Assembly: GCF_000686045.1 (NCBI RefSeq)
Contig: NZ_JMLV01000002.1
Span: 1-64,000 of the forward strand
From: Fodinicurvata fenggangensis DSM 21160
GTDB taxonomy: Bacteria > Pseudomonadota > Alphaproteobacteria > Kiloniellales > DSM-21159
Direction of reading: 5' to 3'
DNA length: 64,000 nt
Below are positions 54,949 to 64,000 of this stretch, piece by piece. Every line of letters begins with the position of its first letter. The first letter of the stretch is position 1. Below the pieces are notes generated by a model. The model ran no database searches. It was not told where the DNA came from and worked only from the letters and a program-made list of their open reading frames with translations. A program made the translations under genes and the position numbers.

Positions 54949-56052
54949 ATGAACAGGACTTCCACAGACCCGCCCTCTGACCCCCGGCACCCGGCCGACA
55001 GGCCGCGCAAGGGCCGCGGCGCTGTCGGCAACCCCGAGGGGCGTTTCGAGCAGGAAAGCCGTCGCCGCGAGCATGACGGCTGGGACTTGGAAGAAGACGA
55101 GCCCGGGCTGCAAACCGTTGTCTATGCTGACGCGGCGCGCTCCATCCTGTCGCACAATGACTCCCCCGATGTACCACTCTCCCGCTCGCTCAACCCCTAT
55201 CGTGGCTGCGAACACGGTTGTATCTACTGCTTCGCGCGCCCCAGTCATTCTTATCTGGGTCTGTCACCGGGGCTGGATTTCGAAAGCCGCATCTTCGCCA
55301 AGCATGCCGCCGCAGACCTGCTGCGCCAGGAACTGGCCAAGCCTTCCTATCGTGTGGAGGTCATCGCGCTTGGTTCCAACACCGATCCCTACCAACCGGT
55401 GGAGCGCAAACTGCGTATCACGCGCTCGGTCCTGGAGGTACTGCTTCAGGCCCGCCATCCCGTCACCCTGATCACCAAGTCCACACTGATCCTGCGCGAC
55501 CTGCACCTCCTCCAGGAGCTGGCCAACATGAATCTTGTGCGGGTTTGCCTGTCCATCACCACCCTGGACGGCAAGCTGGCGCGCAACCTGGAACCGCGCG
55601 CCGCGACTCCGATGAAGCGACTCGCCACGCTGCAGCGCCTGAAGGAGGCCGGCATTCCGGTCACCGTGCTTTCGGCGCCCATGATCCCGGGGCTGAACGA
55701 CAGCGAGCTGGAAGCGATTCTCGAGGCTGCCGCCCAGCGCGGTGCCGACAGGGCCGGCTACGTCCTGCTGCGACTGCCTCACGAGTTGGGCCCGTTGTTC
55801 GAGCACTGGCTGGACAACCACCTGCCGGAACGAAAAAATCGCATCCTTAAGCTTGTCAAGGAGACCCGGGCCGGCCATCTCTATGAAAGCCGTTGGGACA
55901 CGCGGATGAAGGGTCGGGGTGTATATGCCGATCTGCTCCGCCAGCGATTCGAGACAGCGACACGGCGATTGAAGCTGAATCGGACAGAGAATCCCCTGGA
56001 CTGCGAGCGCTTCCGAGCCCCCCGTGATCCACGGCAATTCGAGCTTTTCTAG
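54949..56052 (+). CDS. PA0069 family radical SAM protein
   Basis: A 367-residue radical SAM protein with the cluster motif CEHGCIYCFARPSH (CX3CX2C), then TDPYQPVERKLRITRSVLEVL and SAPMIPGLND. Members of the PA0069/SplB-like group have no settled reaction. Start at 54949. Confidence 0.92.
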   Translation: MNRTSTDPPSDPRHPADRPRKGRGAVGNPEGRFEQESRRREHDGWDLEEDEPGLQTVVYADAARSILSHNDSPDVPLSRSLNPYRGCEHGCIYCFARPSHSYLGLSPGLDFESRIFAKHAAADLLRQELAKPSYRVEVIALGSNTDPYQPVERKLRITRSVLEVLLQARHPVTLITKSTLILRDLHLLQELANMNLVRVCLSITTLDGKLARNLEPRAATPMKRLATLQRLKEAGIPVTVLSAPMIPGLNDSELEAILEAAAQRGADRAGYVLLRLPHELGPLFEHWLDNHLPERKNRILKLVKETRAGHLYESRWDTRMKGRGVYADLLRQRFETATRRLKLNRTENPLDCERFRAPRDPRQFELF

Positions 56053-56215
56053 GAGCTTACGTCACGGAATCATGACTTACCGCAGTCCGCCATGCTGTAA
56101 ATGCATTGCTGCGCTGCAAGATGTAGGTTCCATGACGCATCAGCTTCCTTTATATGAATGCGATAAATTCGTCACATTGACAGATATACAGAAGCTGAAA
56201 CGACAGGAAGATCTG

Positions 56216-56395
56216 ATGGCCCGGAACCGTAGTGAAAGTGTGAAAAAACCCGAAAGCGATCGCCAGCACGAGACCAAGAAGCGCAAGTGCCTGATGTGCG
56301 CCCAGAGCTTCAGTTCGGCTTGGCCTGGCGAGCGTATCTGCCCCTCCTGCAAGCAGACCCAGGCCTGGAGCGACGGCCACGGCATGGCGGCCTGA
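56216..56395 (+). CDS. Small zinc-ribbon protein
   Basis: A 59-residue protein starting MARNRSESVKKPESDRQHET with CLMCAQSFSSAWPGERICPSCKQTQAW, two CxxC pairs. AGGAAG is six bases before the ATG, so I reject longer upstream starts. Related small zinc-ribbon proteins are widespread in this order; function unknown. Confidence 0.78.
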   Translation: MARNRSESVKKPESDRQHETKKRKCLMCAQSFSSAWPGERICPSCKQTQAWSDGHGMAA

Positions 56396-56430
56396 GGCCG
56401 CAACAGGGCAGTGCGTCCGCGTCTGTCCCC

Positions 56431-58282
<1,852 letters not shown>

Positions 58283-58309
58283 GCTCCGTCCGCCTCCGGA
58301 AGCTTTCCC

Positions 58310-59401
58310 TCAGGCCCAGCCCTGCTTGATGGCATGGGCGATGACCTTGCGCATCACGGAGGGCAGGGCCTGGTTGCCCAAATCCTCCGGCACCACCCAG
58401 CGCCCGCAGGGCAGCTCACAGTGGCCGCGGGCCGCCCAGACGCGGAGCTGCAGGCGGAAATGCGTGAAGGTGTGCGAGATCTGGCCCGGCAGGACCTGCC
58501 AGTCGGTGGCCAGCGGCGCCTGTGCCAGCGCCTCCCGGTCATCGGGGGGTGTCTGCGTCCAGTCCGTTGAGGGCACCTCGGTCATGCCGCCCAGCAACCC
58601 CTGCTCAGGACGCCGGCGCAACAGCACCGCGCTGTCGTCCGGCCGGATCAGCCAGAAGGCAACGCCCTGCCGCAAGGGCTTGTCCTTCCTGGCCGCCTTG
58701 CGTGGCAGGGTCTCGGCTATGCCCCGCGCCCGCCCGGCACAGTCCTCGCCAAGGGGACAGAGCATGCAGCGCGGCCGTGCCGGCTGGCAAATGCCCGCAC
58801 CCAGGTCCATCATGGCCTGGGCGAAATCCCCAGGCCGTCCGTCCGGCACAAGGCGCTTCATGAACGCATGGATCTCCGGTTTCGCCTTCGGCAATTCGCT
58901 CTCGATGGCGAACAACCGGCTGATCACGCGCTCTATATTTCCATCCACTGGCGCTTCCGGCTGGTCGAAGGCGATGGCCGCAATGGCCGCCGCCGTATAG
59001 GGGCCGATGCCAGGCAGATCCTGAAGCTGGTCCGCCGCCTGGGGAAACTCTCCACCATGGACCTCCGTCACGACCTGGGCGCAGCGATGGAGATTACGTG
59101 CCCGCGCATAGTACCCCAATCCCGCCCAGGCGGTCAGAACATCCTCCCGATCCGCCGTGGCCAGGTCTGCGACGGTGGGCCAGCGTTCCAGGAAGGCCTC
59201 GAAATAGGGTTTTACGGCCGCCACCGTGGTCTGTTGCAGCATGATTTCCGACAGCCAGACATGATAGGCATCGGGCCGCTGTCCGGGCGGCGCGCGCCAG
59301 GGCAGCACCCGGGCATGGCGGTCGTACCAGGCCAGCAGCTTGCCGGCGATCCGTTCGGCAATGGCAGGGGACAGGCATTCAGCAGCGGTTGAAGACGACA
59401 T
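58310..59401 (-). CDS. mutY: A/G-specific adenine glycosylase
   Basis: A 363-residue DNA repair glycosylase that removes A opposite 8-oxoG. Helix-hairpin-helix LPGIGPYTAAAIAAIAFDQP with the catalytic Asp in APVDGNIERV, iron-sulphur Cys in CQPARPRCMLCPLGEDC, and a C-terminal NUDIX-like 8-oxoG domain. Start ATG at 59401; divergent from the DUF721 gene. Confidence 0.96.
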   Translation of the reverse strand: MSSSTAAECLSPAIAERIAGKLLAWYDRHARVLPWRAPPGQRPDAYHVWLSEIMLQQTTVAAVKPYFEAFLERWPTVADLATADREDVLTAWAGLGYYARARNLHRCAQVVTEVHGGEFPQAADQLQDLPGIGPYTAAAIAAIAFDQPEAPVDGNIERVISRLFAIESELPKAKPEIHAFMKRLVPDGRPGDFAQAMMDLGAGICQPARPRCMLCPLGEDCAGRARGIAETLPRKAARKDKPLRQGVAFWLIRPDDSAVLLRRRPEQGLLGGMTEVPSTDWTQTPPDDREALAQAPLATDWQVLPGQISHTFTHFRLQLRVWAARGHCELPCGRWVVPEDLGNQALPSVMRKVIAHAIKQGWA

Positions 59402-59479
59402 CCTGGCCCTTATAGTTAAGACGACGAGACAGGCAAGTCCGGCCAGACCGGTGACCCCAAACAGAGGACGCCCCACAGC

Positions 59480-59995
59480 GTGAACGCAGCCTCCTCCAAA
59501 GACCGCTCAGAACGTGGCGCAAGCCCGCGCAGTCTTTCGCGCCTGCTGCGGGATGTCACGGCCCCGGCGCTGTCCAAGCGCAGCCGGGCCGAGGCCAGCC
59601 TGATCCTGGATTGGGCAACAGTCGTCGGGACCGACCTGGCAAGCAAGGCCCAGCCCGCGCGTCTGAGCTTTCCGCGACGCGCCGAGCGCCGCGGCGCCAC
59701 ACTCCTCCTGCGGGTCGATGCCGCCCATGCCCTCGACATTCAGCACCAGGAACCGCAGATCATCGACCGCGTGAACAGCCACTTCGGCTACAGCCTGGTC
59801 AGCCGCCTGAAACTGGAGCAGGCACCGCTGCAGGCGCGCCAAAAGACCCAGCGGAAGTCGCCGCAACTGCCCCCGCCCCTGCCACGCGAAGAAGGCAATC
59901 GTCTGGAACAACAGCTGGAGGAAATCGATGACGGCCAACTGCGCAGCGCGCTCCAGCACCTGGCTGAAGCCGTGGAAGCCCGGAAACGGAAGTGA
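59480..59995 (+). CDS. DUF721 / DciA-like protein
   Basis: A 171-residue protein with the DUF721 core (LILDWATVVGTDLASKAQPARLSFP, LLLRVDAAHALDIQHQEPQIIDRVNSHFGY). In many bacteria DciA-type DUF721 proteins load the replicative helicase. GTG start at 59480. Its location between mutY and the DsbA-like gene is common in alphaproteobacteria. Confidence 0.88.
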   Translation: MNAASSKDRSERGASPRSLSRLLRDVTAPALSKRSRAEASLILDWATVVGTDLASKAQPARLSFPRRAERRGATLLLRVDAAHALDIQHQEPQIIDRVNSHFGYSLVSRLKLEQAPLQARQKTQRKSPQLPPPLPREEGNRLEQQLEEIDDGQLRSALQHLAEAVEARKRK

Positions 59996-60184
59996 CACAA
60001 AGCGCGACCTTGCTTTTGCCAGATTGTTGCCTGACACAGGACTTTGAAATGCGGCTGCCGCCATACCGGCGGGCAGTCTGCTGTGGAACATGACCCGGAC
60101 GGAAGAATTCGCAGCTGTGGATATCTGCAGTCTTGAGAATCGGACAGGCTCCACGTAACATCCACTAGATATGGTAGGTGAAAC

Positions 60185-60805
60185 ATGAAACGCAGGCATA
60201 TACTGTTATCCGCAGCCTCACTGGCCTTGATGCCGCTTTTGCCGCGACTCTCGCCCGCACTGGCGGATGCCACAGAGGTGGGCGAGAGCGAGCGCATCAT
60301 TGGCGATGCCGACGCGCCCATCACAATCATCGAGTATGCCTCACTGACCTGCCCGCACTGCGCCAGTTTCCACACCGACACCCTGCCGCAGCTCAAGAGC
60401 GAATGGCTGGACGAAGGCAAGGCGCGGCTGGTTTATCGCCATTACCCGCTTGATGGGCTGGCACTGCGCGCCGCCATGGTCACCGACTGCCTGGAGAAGG
60501 ACCGTGCCTTCTTCGGCATGCTGTCCGCCCTTTTCAAGGATCAGCAGCAGTGGGCCCGCGCCGAGGACCCCATTGCCGCCCTGCAGAAGCACGCGCGGCT
60601 GGCAGGTCTCGGCGAAGAGCGCTTCAACAGCTGCATCGAGGATGAGGAGGGCATGAACCAGGTCATTCGCAAGCTGGAACAGGCCCGCGAGACCTACGAG
60701 GTTCAATCCACGCCCACCTTCATCATCAATGGCCGCAAGGTCGAGGGCAATCGCTCCTACGAAGACCTTGTGGAGATCCTGGAAGAGGTCCAGGAGGACA
60801 CCTGA
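60185..60805 (+). CDS. DsbA family thiol-disulphide protein
   Basis: A 206-residue periplasmic thioredoxin-fold protein with a twin-Arg-less signal peptide (MKRRHILLSAASLALMPLLP...ALA), the active site ASLTCPHCASFH (CPHC), and a cis-Pro region STPTFIINGRKVEG. It oxidises or reduces exported proteins. It precedes smc, the usual order. Confidence 0.93.
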   Translation: MKRRHILLSAASLALMPLLPRLSPALADATEVGESERIIGDADAPITIIEYASLTCPHCASFHTDTLPQLKSEWLDEGKARLVYRHYPLDGLALRAAMVTDCLEKDRAFFGMLSALFKDQQQWARAEDPIAALQKHARLAGLGEERFNSCIEDEEGMNQVIRKLEQARETYEVQSTPTFIINGRKVEGNRSYEDLVEILEEVQEDT

Positions 60806-60863
60806 CCGGCTTTCGCTCCCCAGGGACCGGCGGCCGGCGCTAGCTTGAGAGGACACAGACGCC

Positions 60864-63800
60864 TTGGTCCAGTTTGTCAGGCTTCGATTGAGCGGCTTCA
60901 AGTCCTTCGTTGATCCGACGGAGCTGCTGATCGAGTCCGGCACGACCGGAATCGTCGGCCCGAACGGCTGCGGGAAATCCAACCTGGTCGAGGCGCTGCG
61001 TTGGGTCATGGGCGAAACCTCTGCCAAGCGCTTGCGTGGCGGCGAGATGGACGACGTCATCTTCGGCGGCAGCTCCAACCGCCCGCCGCGCAACCTGGCC
61101 GAGGTCGGCCTGTCCCTGGACAATCACGATCGGACGGCACCAGCCAACCTGAACGATCAGGACGAGCTGGAGATCATCCGCCAGATCGAACGCGACAAGG
61201 GCTCCACCTATCGCGTGAACGGCCGAGAGGTTCGCGCACGCGACGTCCAGCTGCTGTTCGCCGATGCGGCCAGCGGAGCCCAGTCCACCGCCATCGTCAG
61301 CCAGGGCCGCGTCGGCGCACTCATCAATGCCAAGCCCGCGGACCGGCGCATGCTTCTTGAGGAAGCCGCCGGCATCTCCGGTCTGCACTCGCGCCGTCAC
61401 GAGGCGGAGTTGCGGCTGAAGGCGGCCGAAGCCAACCTGGAACGCCTGGACGATGTGGCCGGCACCATGGAAAGTCAGCTGCAGTCCCTGAAGAAGCAGG
61501 CGCGCCAGGCCACCCGCTATCGCAACCTTGCCGACCAGCTGCGCCGGCAGGAAGCTTTGTTGCTGCATCTGGAATGGCTCGAGGCCCGTGCCCATCAGGA
61601 ACGCGCCCGGGAAGCGCTGAAGGCTGCCAAGGAAACTGTTGATGGTCTGACGCAGCAGGCCGCCACCGCAGCCCGGGAACAGGCCCAGGCCGCCAATGCC
61701 TTGCCCGAATTGCGCCAGCAGGAAGCCGAAGCCTCCGCCGCCCTGCGGCGCCTGGTCTCAGAACGCGACAGCCTTCAGGCCGAAGAGACCCGCATCAAGG
61801 AGGCACGGGCCCAGGCCGAGGATCGGCTGTCGCAGATCGACAGTGACCTGAAGCGCACGGCCAACCTGCTGGAGGATGCCTCCGAGGCACGCCAACGCCT
61901 GCAGGACGAGCGAGCCCAGCTTCAGGAGGCCGGAGAAGGCGAGCAGGCTGCCCGTGACGACGCCATCGCCCGCCGCGACGGCCTGTCTGAAGAGCTCAGT
62001 GGCCGTCAGGACGATATCGACAGCCAGGCGGAAGCCATCGCCAATGACGAAGCCCGCCGCTCCACTCTGGAACGACGCCTGGCCGACATGGAGGACCGGG
62101 CCCGTAAGCTGGAAGAGCGCATAGCGCTCCAGGCCGGTGAGGAGCGCGACCTGAAGGCGCAACAGCCGACAACGGACTCCATGGAGGCGGCGGCACGCGC
62201 GCTTGAGAACGCCGAGAGCGAGGCCGAAACGCTGCAGCAGAGCCTGGAGGAAATCACGGGAGAGATCAGCGACCTGCGCAGCCAGCGCGAAAGCCTGGCT
62301 GAACGTCACCGTGCACAGGCTGCCGTCTGCACCCGCTTGGAAACCGAGCGCAACACCCTGACCCAGCTCCTGGAAAGCAGCGCCGGCGAAAGCGGTCCGC
62401 CGCTTGCCGATTCCCTCAGCGTTGAACGCGGCTATGAAGCAGCGCTGGGCGCGGCGCTGGGCGAAGACCTGGAAGCGCCCGTGCTGCAGGGCGATAACCT
62501 TGGCAAAGACGCGCCACCGCTTTTCTGGACGACACTGCCCGACCTGGACAGGGCTCCGGCCTTGCCCCAGGGCTGCACCCCCCTGACCCAGTATGTCGGC
62601 GGCAGCCCCGCCCTCGCACGACGGCTGTCCCAGACCGGCCTGGTGGAAACGGCCGAACAGGCCGGCCGCCTTCAGGCCAGTCTCCAGCCCGGGCAGCGCC
62701 TGGTCACGCCGGATGGCGACCTTTGGCGCTGGGACGGTTACACGGCGTACGCCGAAGCGCCCACGGCCAGTGCCCAGCGCCTGGCCCAGCGCAACCGCCT
62801 GAGCGAACTCGAGGGCGAACTGGACGAAGCCGAACGGGCGCGCAAGACCATCGAAGCGGAAGACGAAAGCTTGCGCGAACGCCTGCAGGCCGCCGAGGCC
62901 CGGGAAAAGGACTCGCGGCTGGCCCTGAAGAGCAACCAGGAAAAGCTGGACAGCGCCCGAGAGGCCCAGGCCCGCCTGGAGCGGGAAACGGCGGCCATCA
63001 GTTCGAAACTGGAAGCCGTGGCGGAGTCCATTGCCAACCTGGAGACTGAAAAAGCCGAGCTGAATGCGGATCTGGAAGCGGTGCGCCAGGAACAGGCGGA
63101 CCTTCCGGACACCACCGCGGCCCGCGCCCGGCTTGAGGAGGCCCGGCAGGAATTGGGCGATCTGCGCAGGCAGCATAACGAGGCCGATGCCGAACTGGGA
63201 CGCCTGACGCGGGAAGCGCGCGAGCGCAGTGCCCGGCTTGAGGCCATCGGGCGTGAAGAGGCGACCTGGGAGCGTCGGACGGCAGAGTCCGACCAGCACC
63301 GCAAGGAGCTGGAAACACGCCGCGAAGCGGTGCGTCAGGAACTTGACTCTCTATCGGCCCGCCCCGAGGAAATTACCGCACAGCACGCGGCCCTGGCCGA
63401 GAAGATCGCCGAAGCCGAAGAGGCGCAGCGCAAGGCCGCCGACGCATTGGCCCAGGGGGAAACCCGCCAGCGCGAGGCGGACAGCGCCCTGAAGCAGGCC
63501 GAACAGGCGGTGGCCGAAGCCCGCGAAACCAGGGTCCGGGCGGAAGCGAGCGTGGAACAGGCCGAACAGGCCCTGGATGCCCATGCCCGCCGGGTGCGCG
63601 AACAGCTTGACTGCGTGCCGGATGCCCTGCTGGAGCAGGCCGGGCTGATGCCCGACCAGGACTTGCCGGAGCGGGACGAGGTGGCGGCCAAGGTGGAGCG
63701 TCTGCGCGGTGAACGCGAGCGCATGGGACCGGTCAACCTGCGGGCCGACACCGAGGCCGAGGAGCTGTCGCAGCAGATCGAGGAGATCGCCCGGGAGCGC

Positions 63801-64000
63801 GAGGACCTGACGGCGGCCATTGCCCGCCTGCGCCAAGGCATATCCAGCCTGAACCGCGAGGGCCGCGAACGCCTTCTGGCCGCCTTCGAGCAGGTGAACC
63901 GTCACTTCACCCAGCTCTTCACCCGGCTGTTCGGGGGCGGCGAGGCACACCTGCGCCTGACCGAGGCCGAGGACCCCCTGGACGCCGGCCTGGAGATCAT
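60864..64000 (+). CDS. smc: Chromosome segregation protein SMC (partial, runs off right edge)
   Basis: The frame opens at a TTG (60864) with LVQFVRLRLSGFKSFVDPTE and the Walker A motif VGPNGCGKSNLVEALRWVMGE, followed by long coiled coils, a hinge region (about residues 510-640) and a second coiled coil; the frame is open to the window end, after 1045 residues. The C-terminal Walker B and signature motifs lie beyond the edge. SMC compacts and segregates the chromosome with ScpAB. Confidence 0.96.
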   Translation, partial: MVQFVRLRLSGFKSFVDPTELLIESGTTGIVGPNGCGKSNLVEALRWVMGETSAKRLRGGEMDDVIFGGSSNRPPRNLAEVGLSLDNHDRTAPANLNDQDELEIIRQIERDKGSTYRVNGREVRARDVQLLFADAASGAQSTAIVSQGRVGALINAKPADRRMLLEEAAGISGLHSRRHEAELRLKAAEANLERLDDVAGTMESQLQSLKKQARQATRYRNLADQLRRQEALLLHLEWLEARAHQERAREALKAAKETVDGLTQQAATAAREQAQAANALPELRQQEAEASAALRRLVSERDSLQAEETRIKEARAQAEDRLSQIDSDLKRTANLLEDASEARQRLQDERAQLQEAGEGEQAARDDAIARRDGLSEELSGRQDDIDSQAEAIANDEARRSTLERRLADMEDRARKLEERIALQAGEERDLKAQQPTTDSMEAAARALENAESEAETLQQSLEEITGEISDLRSQRESLAERHRAQAAVCTRLETERNTLTQLLESSAGESGPPLADSLSVERGYEAALGAALGEDLEAPVLQGDNLGKDAPPLFWTTLPDLDRAPALPQGCTPLTQYVGGSPALARRLSQTGLVETAEQAGRLQASLQPGQRLVTPDGDLWRWDGYTAYAEAPTASAQRLAQRNRLSELEGELDEAERARKTIEAEDESLRERLQAAEAREKDSRLALKSNQEKLDSAREAQARLERETAAISSKLEAVAESIANLETEKAELNADLEAVRQEQADLPDTTAARARLEEARQELGDLRRQHNEADAELGRLTREARERSARLEAIGREEATWERRTAESDQHRKELETRREAVRQELDSLSARPEEITAQHAALAEKIAEAEEAQRKAADALAQGETRQREADSALKQAEQAVAEARETRVRAEASVEQAEQALDAHARRVREQLDCVPDALLEQAGLMPDQDLPERDEVAAKVERLRGERERMGPVNLRADTEAEELSQQIEEIAREREDLTAAIARLRQGISSLNREGRERLLAAFEQVNRHFTQLFTRLFGGGEAHLRLTEAEDPLDAGLEI

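Noticed and set aside
61758-63299. Minus-strand frame opposite smc
   Set aside because: Shadow of the SMC coiled coil; repetitive residues and no ribosome site.

Overview
The window is high-GC DNA from an alphaproteobacterium, most like Rhodospirillales. The clues are the gene order TIGR02300-aroA-cmk-rpsA-ihfB, the lrp-XRE-trxB-lysR cluster, a CcrM-type cell-cycle methyltransferase, dapD-dapE and a DUF721/DsbA/smc block. Genus and species cannot be fixed from this sequence alone.

Positions 1 to about 19,280 are one end of a temperate prophage integrated at the 3' end of a tRNA-Ala(GGC) gene. The tyrosine integrase (18268-19272) abuts the tRNA, and the far attachment site and most structural genes lie left of the window; a tail protein Z-type gene runs off the left edge. 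A divergent control region at 11612-11706 separates a leftward Cro-like gene from a rightward S24-type CI repressor. The leftward operon carries an HTH membrane protein, a cupin-like protein, an ASCH protein, a CHC2/Toprim primase, a PD-(D/E)XK nuclease, DUF4326, DUF4031, an N6-adenine-type methyltransferase, an Acb2-type cyclic-nucleotide sponge (anti-CBASS), a regulator with a GcrA-like zinc motif, and a P4-type primase/helicase. Right of cI are a zinc-ribbon membrane protein, a HigBA-like toxin-antitoxin pair with a third coupled gene, and a membrane-anchored WYL protein coupled to a secreted protein with a repeated Cys motif. A second operon (15271-19272) ends in xis and int. Five 16-bp GCGG-N8-CCGC sites, three at cro/cI and two before the int operon, look like one CI/Cro operator family.

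From 19,283 to the end is host chromosome, mostly housekeeping genes: aroA, cmk, rpsA, ihfB, pyrF, trpF-trpB-trpA-accD-folC in an overlapping operon, tspO, a quinone-stress cluster (LysR, wrbA, pirin, glutathionyl-hydroquinone reductase), dapD-dapE, trkH, folE, apaG, tRNA-Gly(CCC), dipeptide epimerase, carB-greA, lrp, trxB, rnhB, ccrM, mutY, a DUF721 protein, a DsbA-like thioredoxin and the start of smc. A strong unannotated ncRNA candidate lies at about 54,327-54,514. It shares a perfect 33-nt element with the prophage (618-650, minus strand), and in both places the element precedes a GC-rich hairpin and a T-run. This is the most unusual cross-link between prophage and host in the window.
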